A stretch of 40,666 nt of DNA from Candidatus Woesearchaeota archaeon. Lineage in GTDB: Archaea > Nanobdellota > Nanobdellia > Woesearchaeales > GW2011-AR4. The position numbers and the translations under genes are program-made. Positions 1-7,469 of this stretch are shown here, one piece after another; position 1 is the first letter of the stretch; the number at the start of each line of letters is the position of its first letter. The stretch is taken from positions 1 through 40,666 of the forward strand of contig JACPMX010000009.1 in the NCBI GenBank assembly GCA_016185755.1, read 5' to 3'. The notes beneath the pieces were generated by a model. It was not told where the DNA came from, did not search any database, and saw nothing but the letters and a program-made list of their open reading frames with translations.

Positions 1-714
1 ATGAGGCAGGAAGCTGCTGTCATTGAAAATGTTGTGAAGATTTTCAACCTAAGCGAGGCAGAAAAAGAAAAACTTCTTACGGCAAATGTTGGAGAAGGAA
101 TTCTGCTAATGGAAAACGAGCATACTGAAATCCGAAGTATTGCATCAGCAGAAGAGCATCAATTAATCACTACAAACGCAGATGAGCTATTGAAGACAGT
201 TGAGCAAAAAGAAGAAATTGTTCAAAAGGAAGTTTCAATCAAAGTTGATGAAAACAAAAGATTCTTTGCCAAGAAAAATCTCAAAGAAGAGGAAATCCAA
301 TTTCTTTTAAGCAAAGGATATGTTGTTAGCTCCCATGTGCCTTTGGGAGGGGGAAGGCAGGAATATTATTTGCTAAAGCCCGGATTGAAGGAAAGCAATG
401 CCCATTTCTTTCTTGTTAAAGCCATTGAGCAATACCTTCAACAATTCACAAAGTACATTAAAACTTACGAAGCAAACAAGCCAGATATTGTATTTGTTGC
501 TGGAAAAAGGAAAATTGCCATTGAAATAGAATCAGGAATTAATTTGAATTACAAAGACAGGATTGATGAAAAAATCAAGGCCTTGAACAAATACTACAGC
601 GAGTGGTTCTTTGTTGTTACTCATTCAGATATGGCTTATGGCTACTCCAAGCTGGGAAAAACCTTCACAAGAAAGAATGTTTGCAGCCAAATCAGGAGGT
701 ACTTTAGAAAATGA
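1..714 (+). CDS. VirB4/TraC-like conjugation ATPase, C-terminal part, with nuclease-like tail (5' partial)
   Basis: Residues 1-60 resemble the extreme C-terminus of VirB4/TraC/HerA-type conjugation ATPases: an RQEAAVIENVV helix, NLSEAEKEKLLTANVGEG, then IASAEEHQLITT. No Walker motifs are present, so the ATPase core lies outside the window and the ATG at base 1 is probably internal. Residues about 130-210 look like a PD-(D/E)XK nuclease fold: P161-D162, then E175-I-E177 on the next strand (K replaced by E). The middle (about 60-130) is charged. VirB4-type ATPases power type IV secretion and conjugation, so this marks a mobile element. The nuclease assignment rests on motif spacing only. Confidence 0.6.
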   Translation: MRQEAAVIENVVKIFNLSEAEKEKLLTANVGEGILLMENEHTEIRSIASAEEHQLITTNADELLKTVEQKEEIVQKEVSIKVDENKRFFAKKNLKEEEIQFLLSKGYVVSSHVPLGGGRQEYYLLKPGLKESNAHFFLVKAIEQYLQQFTKYIKTYEANKPDIVFVAGKRKIAIEIESGINLNYKDRIDEKIKALNKYYSEWFFVVTHSDMAYGYSKLGKTFTRKNVCSQIRRYFRK

Positions 715-883
715 CCACGACGAGACCTTTTGGACCCTAAAAATCGGGCTCCAAAAGGCAATTGCCGTCGAGAGATTTCGCCCTGCCTGCGGATTTGGAG
801 CCTAAATTGCTTACTGATATAGATGCCTTCCAGTACCTTATCGCTAGGCTCCAAAAACAGCTTAGTCAAATTTTAATATTAAA
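715..883. repeat. Non-coding gap with nested inverted and direct repeats
   Basis: The gap between the VirB4-like gene and the zinc-ribbon gene holds two strong dyads. One is CCTTTTGGA (726-734) with TCCAAAAGG (750-758), extended inward by CCC/GGG. The other is an 11-bp perfect dyad, TTTGGAGCCTA (794-804) with TAGGCTCCAAA (845-855). GGCTCCAAAA occurs directly at 747-756 and again at 847-856, exactly 100 bp apart. Such an arrangement suits a replication or transfer origin, an operator or a small RNA; the sequence does not decide between them. Confidence 0.5.
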
Positions 884-1330
884 ATGGACAAGAAACAATC
901 TGTGGCAAAAAGAAAAAGCAAATTTATAGGGTTTTTGTTTGCAATATTTTCAGGTCCGATTAGCTTCCTCTATGTCCGAAAGCGCAGAAAGGCATTGGTG
1001 CTGTCCGCATTGCTTTTTGTCCCTTACATAAACATCTGCATTTACATCTATTCCTTGTTCGGAATTGTTGGTGATGTCAAGCAGTTCAACAGCGATGTCG
1101 GAGGCAATGCAAGGTTCGGTTTCGTCGTGTGCGCCTGCCAGAATCTGGTCAGGGTTGGATGCAAATTTTGCTCAAGTTGCGGAGCAAAATTAGTCAAGTC
1201 ATGCAGTGCATGCAATGCTTCCATTGAAAAAGATGGAAAGTTCTGCAGCAGCTGCGGCCATGCGTTCGAGAATATTGGAATCATCAAAAATTCGCTCAAG
1301 AAAAGATTTTGGCTTGCCAGGGTTTTGTAA
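884..1330 (+). CDS. Small membrane protein with double zinc ribbon
   Basis: This 148-residue protein starts with a Lys/Arg-rich segment, followed by hydrophobic stretches at about 14-30 and 38-62 that can form two membrane spans. The C-terminal half carries two zinc-ribbon knuckle pairs: CKFCSSCG, then CSACN and CSSCG. Similar proteins with N-terminal spans and C-terminal zinc ribbons are common and poorly understood in archaea. It lies between the VirB4-like gene and the primase on the same strand, so it is probably element cargo or a transfer accessory. Its last part overlaps an alternative reading frame upstream of the primase, which I treat as non-coding. The function is unknown. Confidence 0.65.
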   Translation: MDKKQSVAKRKSKFIGFLFAIFSGPISFLYVRKRRKALVLSALLFVPYINICIYIYSLFGIVGDVKQFNSDVGGNARFGFVVCACQNLVRVGCKFCSSCGAKLVKSCSACNASIEKDGKFCSSCGHAFENIGIIKNSLKKRFWLARVL

Positions 1331-1400
1331 CTTTGAATTTACGGTTTTATTTGAGCTATCTGTTGGGAGTGGTGCATCAAAACAGCAAAAGGTGATAAAA

Positions 1401-2618
1401 ATGCAGACACAGGCAAATTTGCTAAAGGCAATGGAGCAAGACTTTAAGGTTGAGCGCAAGATTTTTCTTAACATCAGGACAGGATGGTACGACAGGAGCA
1501 AAGATGGGGACAACCTTGTTTCTGCAAAAGACATTTCAGTTGAGCCAATCCAAGGCAGGTACAGGCTAAACTTCAATGACAACATGCTCCGCGTCCAGGA
1601 GTTCTTTTTTGATGTTGAATGGAGCCCTTTCACAGTAGATGGCAAAAAGATTGAGGTTGCAACAAAGGAAACCGTAAACCAGTATTTTCTAAAACTGAAG
1701 AAGGCTGCCAAAAGGCTTCTGTTTCTTCTTCTCAAATACATTCCAAAGGACAAAATTTACATCAGGGTTTCTGGAACCGGATTGCACATTATCTTTTTCG
1801 GACAGGGCTTGGAAAGAATGCACGAGTTCATGCAGATTTCCAAGTTCTTCATCCTCAAATCCAAGCTGCCCAATACAAAAAATACGCAGGAGCTTGTCTT
1901 TGGCCTTGACAGGGACACAATACTTTCATCCGACAGGAAGATATCAGAATTCGGCAGCTGGAATAAGCTCAAAAAGGACTTTAAAAAAGAGGTTGATTAT
2001 TTGAATTATGCAACTTATCTTTCTGTTGACGAGTTCTTTAAGGCAAAGTCATATCCTTTCTGCGACAAATTTGAAGATGTAAAATACCCGAAAAAGTATG
2101 AAACATTTATCATTCCGGAAGAGCTTTACGAAGATGCCAAGAATGCGAACTTGGAAGAGCCTGATAATCCAGTTGTCAAAGAAGCAATTTCCATTGAACC
2201 GCTTGCTAACAGGCAAATAGCCGAGTTTACTGATTCTATACCGGAGAACGACCCTGCCTTTAATCTTGTGAGATCCTGCAAATGCTATTGGAATATGTTG
2301 CGTGATAGGGATGCGACTTGGTATGCTAGGCAGTTCCTGGTCAAGTTTTTGAAATATGCTTTGAACCTGAATAAGGAGCAGATTCTTCAGCTAATTGACA
2401 AATACACTGGATGGTCGGATTATGACCCCCGGATTACTGCATTTTATGTTAACAAGCACTTCAGGAAAGGAACTTGCGAGACTAAGGTGATGAAGCCGCC
2501 AAAGAAGAAGACGTTGATTAAGTTTGGGCTTTGTGAAAATGATTGCCGAGATTGTATCTACACATATCCTGCGGTCATAAGATTAAGAAAAAATGGAGAT
2601 CATATCCTGATCCAATAG
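1401..2618 (+). CDS. Archaeo-eukaryotic primase (AEP) of a mobile element
   Basis: AEP-type primases make RNA or DNA primers for replication. Here the catalytic acidic pair is D71-V-E73, after a hydrophobic strand, and the second motif is SGTGLH at about 124-129, matching the SxH motif of PriS-like enzymes. A later GLDRDT region could supply the third acidic motif. The C-terminus is cysteine-rich (GLCENDCRDC) and could bind zinc or an Fe-S cluster, as in PriL-like modules. The frame is open back to 1206 but overlaps the zinc-ribbon gene. I chose ATG 1401 because AAAGGTGAT precedes it and it clears that gene, giving 405 residues. The 3' end overlaps the convergent neighbour by 36 nt. Confidence 0.75.
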   Translation: MQTQANLLKAMEQDFKVERKIFLNIRTGWYDRSKDGDNLVSAKDISVEPIQGRYRLNFNDNMLRVQEFFFDVEWSPFTVDGKKIEVATKETVNQYFLKLKKAAKRLLFLLLKYIPKDKIYIRVSGTGLHIIFFGQGLERMHEFMQISKFFILKSKLPNTKNTQELVFGLDRDTILSSDRKISEFGSWNKLKKDFKKEVDYLNYATYLSVDEFFKAKSYPFCDKFEDVKYPKKYETFIIPEELYEDAKNANLEEPDNPVVKEAISIEPLANRQIAEFTDSIPENDPAFNLVRSCKCYWNMLRDRDATWYARQFLVKFLKYALNLNKEQILQLIDKYTGWSDYDPRITAFYVNKHFRKGTCETKVMKPPKKKTLIKFGLCENDCRDCIYTYPAVIRLRKNGDHILIQ

Positions 2619-3908
2619 CTTGCACTGGTCTTTTGCGTAGGGGTTTATTATAACTCTCCCTTTTCTTACATCTCCTTCATAAAGCACAACAGCAGATAGG
2701 TTTTCTATTTTTTCGGTTTCAAATATTTTATTGACGCTATTTTTTATTGGGTTAAACATTAGCTCCTCTAGTAAAGTGTCTGATTCATCGGTAAACCCAT
2801 GAGTTATCCAGTTTTCAGCCTTGATAGCCAAAATATTGGGACAATTGCTGTGCCTTTGCCCTTCCGCTATTTTTAACTTAATCTTGGACATTATGCGCCT
2901 TATAAAGTTCCTTTCTTGAGCCATTGATGCCAAGTTTGGATACGATTCTTCCGTTTTCATCTCTACAAGTCCATGTTTGGCAGGTGCTGTGTAAAACGAA
3001 TATATTGGACTTTCGATTATGTCGCCCGAAGTGTTTTTATGAAGAAAATCTTTTACGGTCTCGTTTTCTAGATTTTCTTTGAGGTACCGCCCAATCTCCC
3101 CGTAGTGTTCAACAATCATTACACCCTCTTCAAGCGGTTTGTTTGGATCAGACAAATTCGATAAATCTGCTAGACGAAAATGGTGCTTGAAGTCGCCAGG
3201 TGTCACTTTCACTTGAAAGAAGGGCCATAAACCAAGCTTTTCTATAGATTGTTGGATTTTATTTACACTGCCATGTACATCCAATGGACCTTCGACTGTC
3301 CAAACTAATTTAGATGAATTAATTTGTACGTCAATTATATCATTCGTTTGTGCTTTGTCATGCAGCCATCTGCAGCATTGGCGGAACACTTCTTTTAGCT
3401 TAATTTCGGTCTCGGAAATTGATAGTTCCGTCTGCTCGACAAAAATTTCCCTGTTTTCAATCTTTATTTTTACCTCGGGATTTTTCCCGTTGGCAAGGGA
3501 TGGATTGATATCCAAGTGAAGCCCCTTTTGTTTTAGTGATGATAATAACTCCATCTCCGACAAGACGGATGAGCTTTGTCCAACTACATTGCTCCTCATT
3601 CTACTGTATAGGTAGTTCTTCTGATCGGCTGGCCAAGTCCCTGGATTCATAAATTTTAGTACTTCCTCAAGTTCTTGTATTTTTGCATTAGCCCAATGAT
3701 TGTCATGTCCTAACATCGGTTGGTCCATAGCCCTTGACGCAATGTTGAGGAATACATTATTGACTTCATCTACTTTTTCCAAGGAATTAAAATTATCCAT
3801 TGCTTCTTTTAGAATTGCAGAATTATGAATAGCTTGCCGCCCTTTATTTACTTTGTTATCGATGTAACTCTTTCTATTCTCTGCACGTGTATAAGTTGCG
3901 ATTGTCAT
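2583..3908 (-). CDS. Unknown protein, possible PD-(D/E)XK nuclease
   Basis: I do not recognise this 441-residue protein. It is soluble, with no signal peptide or membrane span. Around residues 115-165 it has SEMELLSSLKQKG, then NPEVKIKI and EIFVEQTE. The spacing E(helix)...PE...(V)E-Q resembles a degenerate PD-(D/E)XK restriction-endonuclease fold. The rest is helix-rich with conserved-looking aromatic and charged residues. It is divergent in direction from the element's plus-strand genes, convergent with the primase, and shares a 17-nt promoter element with the membrane gene at 4002-4724. A defence or maintenance role is a guess from context. Confidence 0.5.
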   Translation of the reverse strand: MTIATYTRAENRKSYIDNKVNKGRQAIHNSAILKEAMDNFNSLEKVDEVNNVFLNIASRAMDQPMLGHDNHWANAKIQELEEVLKFMNPGTWPADQKNYLYSRMRSNVVGQSSSVLSEMELLSSLKQKGLHLDINPSLANGKNPEVKIKIENREIFVEQTELSISETEIKLKEVFRQCCRWLHDKAQTNDIIDVQINSSKLVWTVEGPLDVHGSVNKIQQSIEKLGLWPFFQVKVTPGDFKHHFRLADLSNLSDPNKPLEEGVMIVEHYGEIGRYLKENLENETVKDFLHKNTSGDIIESPIYSFYTAPAKHGLVEMKTEESYPNLASMAQERNFIRRIMSKIKLKIAEGQRHSNCPNILAIKAENWITHGFTDESDTLLEELMFNPIKNSVNKIFETEKIENLSAVVLYEGDVRKGRVIINPYAKDQCKLLDQDMISIFS

Positions 3909-3962
3909 TCCTATCGGTTAAGATGGCGTAATTAAAAATTTTTCTATTTACTTGCCCTTCAG

Positions 3963-3979
3963 CGAAAAATTTATTGTTA
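3963..3979 (-). promoter_or_regulatory. Shared promoter element, copy 1
   Basis: On the minus strand this reads TAACAATAAATTTTTCG, an A/T-rich TATA-like block. It lies 55-71 nt upstream of the start of the 2583-3908 gene. An identical 17-mer lies at a similar distance upstream of the next minus-strand gene, and CTGA follows at the 3' end of both with a small indel. Confidence 0.5.
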
Positions 3980-4001
3980 TTTCTATTAACGTTGACTAGT
4001 C

Positions 4002-4724
4002 CTAATCATTCTTGATTATTCCAAAATAGAATAAGCAGTAGAATAAAATAAATACAATCAATGCTATCCCTGCGTGCCATAAAAAATACAATTTTTGAAT
4101 GAAATTTTCCAGAATAATCATTACTATTGCAGTTAATATCGCAGCCCAAATCCAACTCCACGCAATTCTTTTATTTTCTATATGAGCTTCAAAAGATAAT
4201 GGGATGGTTATAACTAGGGAAAATAAAAATATTATTTGAACGATTTGTATAAAATACACACTTAAATTTAATCCAAAATAATTTATTGTACCTTGTGAAA
4301 TTTTAGCTAATTCAGTGTTGCATTTTGTTAACTCATTTACAGGCATACTGCTAGAATTTCCAGCACATTTTTCCAAATTCCCACTGATTTCCAATATTTT
4401 TTGGTTTTTCTGGTTGATCAGTGCATTGGCATTTTCCAATGAAGAATTACATTTTTCAATATCCTTCCCAAGTTGAAGTAGTTTGGCATTCAAGGTGTCT
4501 TTATCCTGAGTCAATGCGCTAATCGCAGCATTCTTAACTTTGACAGTATCATTAAGCTCGGCTTCTTTAAGTTTTAAATTATCGAGACATGTTTTTAAGT
4601 TGTTATTTACAGTGTCATAATTCTTGGACTTGTTATAAGATACAAACCAGAATATCCCGATTGTTAAGATAATAACTATAAAAATCGTCGAAAGTACCCA
4701 TACCTTCCTTTGGCTCCATCTCAT
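4002..4724 (-). CDS. Membrane-anchored coiled-coil protein
   Basis: With the start at ATG 4724 (MRWSQRKVWVL) the protein has about 240 residues. It has one N-terminal membrane span (about 8-30), a long Lys/Glu/Asn/Leu coiled coil (about 35-130) and three hydrophobic segments at the C-terminus. The frame stays open to 4904 (an alternative ATG at 4826 follows GAGGGG), but that stretch holds a repeated promoter element and a 9-bp hairpin, so I regard it as non-coding. It shares the promoter element with the possible nuclease gene downstream. The family is unknown; the layout would suit a membrane-bound effector or structural protein. Confidence 0.5.
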   Translation of the reverse strand: MRWSQRKVWVLSTIFIVIILTIGIFWFVSYNKSKNYDTVNNNLKTCLDNLKLKEAELNDTVKVKNAAISALTQDKDTLNAKLLQLGKDIEKCNSSLENANALINQKNQKILEISGNLEKCAGNSSSMPVNELTKCNTELAKISQGTINYFGLNLSVYFIQIVQIIFLFSLVITIPLSFEAHIENKRIAWSWIWAAILTAIVMIILENFIQKLYFLWHAGIALIVFILFYCLFYFGIIKND

Positions 4725-4784
4725 TGCTGTAAAACAATTATATCGCTCTTTTAAAATCTTTCTCGTAATTATGTCGTTCAGCAC

Positions 4785-4801
4785 CGAAAAATTTATTGTT
4801 A
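4785..4801 (-). promoter_or_regulatory. Shared promoter element, copy 2
   Basis: This is the same 17-mer as at 3963-3979 (minus strand TAACAATAAATTTTTCG). It sits 61-77 nt upstream of ATG 4724. The matched position in front of both minus-strand genes supports that start codon and suggests common control. Confidence 0.5.
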
Positions 4802-4835
4802 GTTTTCTCTTCAAAAACTTTAACATAAATTTTTC

Positions 4836-5065
4836 CCCTCGCAAATTCCATAATTCTAGTTGCGAGGGCTGCCTTCGGCTGACGGGTGCTTCACTTGCAA
4901 GCATTTGTCTACTAAAGCTGTGTCGGGTCTAAAACCCAACGAAATAAGAGACAACCCCTTCTGTTTTCCCTTATTAACCCCGCTGTGACCAGCGCCGATT
5001 TCCATTCTGAAAATTGGTTTCCCGCAATTTGTGAGCCGAGCTCAATTGTCCACTCTGGGCGTGGA
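4836..5065. repeat. Hairpin-rich control region between divergent element genes
   Basis: There is no convincing gene here. Perfect or near-perfect dyads follow one another: CCCTCGCAA (4836-4844) with TTGCGAGGG (4860-4868); CGCTG-TGAC-CAGCG (4981-4994); AAATTG (5011-5016) with CAATTT (5025-5030); TGAGC-CGA-GCTCA (5032-5044), flanked by CAAT/ATTG; and TGGGC...GCCCA near 5057-5072. Some overlap and would compete in a folded strand. The density, in the divergent gap of a conjugation-related element, suits a replication origin, transfer origin or regulatory RNA. Confidence 0.45.
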
Positions 5066-5109
5066 TGCCCACACAAAAATTCTGTTTTCTGTTTGAATAT
5101 GTTTAATTG

Positions 5110-5150
5110 AGATTTTTTCTCATGGTTATGAAGAAAAAATCTTCGGAGGT
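5110..5150 (+). promoter_or_regulatory. Inverted repeat next to strong ribosome binding site
   Basis: AGATTTTTTC (5110-5119) and GAAAAAATCT (5133-5142) form a 10-bp perfect dyad, with CAT/ATG able to extend the stem inward. It ends 2 nt before the Shine-Dalgarno GGAGGT (5145-5150) that serves ATG 5158. It may be an operator or a structure controlling translation of the small-gene operon that follows. Confidence 0.4.
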
Positions 5151-5157
5151 AATCAAA

Positions 5158-5433
5158 ATGCAAGAATTTAGTTATCAGGAAATTTGGGAGTTGCAAGAGC
5201 CAGCGAGAAGGCCCCACGATAGGATGTCGGAAGAGCTCGGAGTAAAAGTTAGCGATATTCCGGTGAGCCCGGCTCTTACCAAGTTCGGTGACAGCTTAAG
5301 AAGGATGGAAGAGCTTTACAATTTAAGCGAGCTTGAGGAAGAAGGAGTAAATGTCACGGAATTGCTGAATAAGTATACTGAGATACATTTGAGCAGTCAA
5401 TTACACTTGGAGAAGTTGAAGCGCTCCTTTTGA
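5158..5433 (+). CDS. Small unknown element protein
   Basis: This 91-residue acidic, helical protein (MQEFSYQEIWELQEP...) has no recognisable domain. The start is set by GGAGGT seven bases upstream of ATG 5158; an in-frame ATG further upstream lies inside the dyad and is less likely. The stop overlaps the next gene's TTG start by 4 nt (TTGA), so the two are probably translationally coupled. It is the first gene of a compact plus-strand series running to 7469. The function is unknown. Confidence 0.55.
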   Translation: MQEFSYQEIWELQEPARRPHDRMSEELGVKVSDIPVSPALTKFGDSLRRMEELYNLSELEEEGVNVTELLNKYTEIHLSSQLHLEKLKRSF

Positions 5434-5867
5434 GCGAACAGTGGGCAGGCATGCTTCAAGTCCCCTCGGTTATATCGGATTTCTTCCTTTTGAGGCAGTT
5501 TGAAGAGGGGATGAATGGTAAGATCGTTGACACGTCAGCCTTCAACACCATGGACTTCATAAAGGGCTTCCAAGGCTGGGAGTTTGACAAGTACAGGTAC
5601 TTTACCGACAAGGTGGCTGAAAGAGCCGCTGATCTTGCAATTATGCACAGCTGCATCTCAAGCCCAGAGGGCAGGGAAATGGTTAAGGCAAAGTTCGTTG
5701 CCCTTGTCAACGCCAGGTTTCGCAATTATGCCTTAAGGCTGGCTGCCATGGCAAATGCCACCCAGGATAAGGATAGGAAAGCAGAGATTAGGCAGAAGAT
5801 AAGGGAAAGGAACAGGCAAATTGCCAGATTAAGGGCAATTTGGCACTCTCATGCTTACAGAGACTAA
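5430..5867 (+). CDS. Small unknown helical element protein
   Basis: The protein has 145 residues and begins at TTG overlapping the upstream stop. The N-terminal half has hydrophobic and aromatic residues (FFLLRQFEEGMNG, FIKGFQGWEFDKYRYF). The C-terminal half is strongly basic and helical (KDRKAEIRQKIRERNRQIARLRAIWHSH), which could bind nucleic acid. No family is recognised. Tight coupling to the 5158 gene suggests the two work together. Confidence 0.55.
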   Translation: MSEQWAGMLQVPSVISDFFLLRQFEEGMNGKIVDTSAFNTMDFIKGFQGWEFDKYRYFTDKVAERAADLAIMHSCISSPEGREMVKAKFVALVNARFRNYALRLAAMANATQDKDRKAEIRQKIRERNRQIARLRAIWHSHAYRD

Positions 5868-5927
5868 AGAGTGGTTTAAATGGCAGCTGATGAGGATGAT
5901 TACGATGAATGGCATTGAGGTGCTATC

Positions 5928-6071
5928 ATGGCATACGGCCTAATCATTCCTCCTGAGCTTGTCCATGACATGTTCCTGATTCGCGAGAAGTCAGGAGTCA
6001 GCATCCGCAAGCAAATCCTGCAATCCATTCAAAGGCACGTTGAGGAGCACAAAGGGCTAATTCTAAGGTAG
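5928..6071 (+). CDS. Ribbon-helix-helix-like small DNA-binding protein
   Basis: This 47-residue protein (MAYGLIIPPELVHDMFLIREKSG...) has the RHH/CopG pattern: a short beta strand (YGLIIP), helix 1 (PELVHDMFLIREKSG), then a turn and helix 2 (SIRKQILQSIQRHVEEHKG). RHH dimers usually bind operators. GAGGTG lies just upstream of ATG 5928. A possible 12-codon acidic leader ORF (5880-5918) ends immediately before that site. The gene sits between the small unknown gene and the HTH gene, and probably regulates the element operon. Confidence 0.6.
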   Translation: MAYGLIIPPELVHDMFLIREKSGVSIRKQILQSIQRHVEEHKGLILR

Positions 6072-6077
6072 ATTTTG

Positions 6078-6602
6078 ATGGGATGGTACAATGGAACTAG
6101 GTGCACCGATAGGCGCCAGTATAATCACGGCCGCTTCAAAAGGATAGTTTTGGATGGCGAAAAGCTTCAGCAGCTTTACCATTCGGGGGTTCCAATCAAG
6201 GAGATTGCAGCATCCTTTAGCTGCTCCGTTCCAACCATAAAAAGAAACCTAAAATTCCTCATACCCAGCCAGCTTAGAAGGTACAAGTTCTATTATTCTG
6301 CTTCAAATCCCATAAACCAAAGAATTGCCCAGCTGTACACAAACCATCATTATTCAACTGGAAAGATCGCTGGGCTTGTAATGTACATGGGAGCGGCAAC
6401 TGTAAGGTCTGCATTCGAGGATGTCAAAAATCGCTTGGAGGGCGTTGAAGGCTACGAAGATACGAGAATTTACCTTGCAGAGGAGGCATTGGGATTTGCC
6501 CCAAGGCTTCGTGAGGGAGTTTATGCACTTATGATAAAACCAATAGATACAAATTCACACGAGGGTGATGCCAATCAAGAGCATAATCATTCAGGACTTT
6601 GA
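6078..6602 (+). CDS. Helix-turn-helix protein
   Basis: Residues about 25-60 (LDGEKLQQLYHSGVPIKEIA, then ASFSCSVPTIKRNLKFL) form a resolvase/Hin-type HTH: 'gv.ikeIA..f..S..TIkR.L'. A second region (about 80-120, INQRIAQLYTNHHYSTGKIAGLVMYMGAATVRSAFEDV) repeats the same logic, with a possible second HTH. No recombinase catalytic domain is present. The start is ATG 6078; a TTG one codon upstream is in frame. It follows the RHH gene by 6 nt. A DNA-binding role in element control or segregation is likely, with the target unknown. Confidence 0.6.
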   Translation: MGWYNGTRCTDRRQYNHGRFKRIVLDGEKLQQLYHSGVPIKEIAASFSCSVPTIKRNLKFLIPSQLRRYKFYYSASNPINQRIAQLYTNHHYSTGKIAGLVMYMGAATVRSAFEDVKNRLEGVEGYEDTRIYLAEEALGFAPRLREGVYALMIKPIDTNSHEGDANQEHNHSGL

Positions 6603-6646
6603 CCTGGAAGACAAAATGCAGGAATTCATGGACAAATGAAAAAAGA

Positions 6647-6994
6647 ATGGAAAGCCAAACCATTATCCTGATAGAGCGGAAAGGGAAAAAGCAGTTTGGA
6701 AAGTTCATCAATCTTTTCAAACACAAATCAGAGATATCAATCAGGGAAGTTCGGGCAAAGATTCCAAAGAACTCATTCTATGACTTAATTCTTAAAAGCA
6801 TTTATGCAGTCAATCAGGCAATCCAAAACATAGACCCAAGCCTTGAGCCGTTTATCAGTCCCAAGCTTCATGACCATAATGGCAAGATAATCCAGACATT
6901 CAGGCGAAGCTGCCAAATCGAAATCATTGATGAAGATCCTAATTTTTATTACCTGAAGCTAAAGACAAATGGTGGAAAAGATGCTGAGAGTTAA
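6647..6994 (+). CDS. Small unknown element protein
   Basis: With ATG 6647 (MESQTIILIERKGKKQFGKF) the protein has 115 residues. It is basic and mixed alpha/beta, with no recognised motif. The frame extends back to a TTG at 6599, but that part overlaps other frames and reads poorly. The C-terminus (IEIIDEDPNFYYLKLKTNG) looks like paired beta strands. It overlaps the next gene by 14 nt, so the two are likely co-translated. Confidence 0.45.
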   Translation: MESQTIILIERKGKKQFGKFINLFKHKSEISIREVRAKIPKNSFYDLILKSIYAVNQAIQNIDPSLEPFISPKLHDHNGKIIQTFRRSCQIEIIDEDPNFYYLKLKTNGGKDAES

Positions 6995-7469
6995 GTATAA
7001 GATTGAGGGAGAAAAGCCTGACCTGCTCAAAATACTTTCAAAAATACCAAATGAGGACTTCAGCGTACATGAGGATGGTGCCACGCTCTATCTAACGGTT
7101 GTGCTGCCTGACAATCAATCTATGATAGAACTTCTAAGACGAATGAAGCCCAAGAAGTTCAGGCTCTCAACCCAAGTTTCCATTGTGAACAAGCAGATAG
7201 TGCCGGGAAAAGAAACTTACGACCAAAAGTTTGAATTCAACCAGCTTGGCTATAAAACAAGGGTCCAAAGAAGGGGCTATTCGTTTTTCGTGGCCCTTAA
7301 CAAGCTTATCGCCCTAGGCAACAACATAAACAAAGGCAAGCAGCTTTACGCCTATGTTGGAAGGGACACGTTGGGGAGAAATATGCTAGTTGTGTACCTG
7401 GATGGATTCCCCCGTAACAATGGGCAGATAGTCGAATCAGAAGAAAGCACTCCGTTCTTGGAAGAATAA
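6981..7469 (+). CDS. Unknown element protein, last gene of the series
   Basis: This protein of about 162 residues has an N-terminal alpha/beta part (VKYKIEGEKPDLLKILSKIP...LYLTVVLPDNQSMIELLRRM) and a C-terminal half rich in basic and aromatic residues (YKTRVQRRGYSFFVALNKLI). The start is ATG 6981 after GGTGG; an in-frame ATG at 6969 is also possible. No family is recognised. It is the last plus-strand gene before the housekeeping block, so it probably lies at the edge of the element. Confidence 0.5.
   Translation: MLRVKYKIEGEKPDLLKILSKIPNEDFSVHEDGATLYLTVVLPDNQSMIELLRRMKPKKFRLSTQVSIVNKQIVPGKETYDQKFEFNQLGYKTRVQRRGYSFFVALNKLIALGNNINKGKQLYAYVGRDTLGRNMLVVYLDGFPRNNGQIVESEESTPFLEE

Noticed and set aside
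1206-1400. N-terminal 65-codon extension of the primase frame.
   Set aside because: It overlaps the cysteine-motif-bearing zinc-ribbon gene; ATG 1401 with a ribosome binding site fits better.
4912-5217. Minus-strand open frame of 101 codons across the element control region.
   Set aside because: It crosses several hairpins and overlaps the start of a well-supported plus-strand gene; composition is not protein-like.
5880-5918. 12-codon acidic leader ORF (MAADEDDYDEWH) before the RHH gene.
   Set aside because: Very short and without independent support; mentioned only as a possible leader peptide.
6568-6639. 23-codon ORF (MPIKSIIIQDFDLEDKMQEF...) after GAGGGTG.
   Set aside because: Too short to support; overlaps the end of the HTH gene. 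It may be real but cannot be told from chance.
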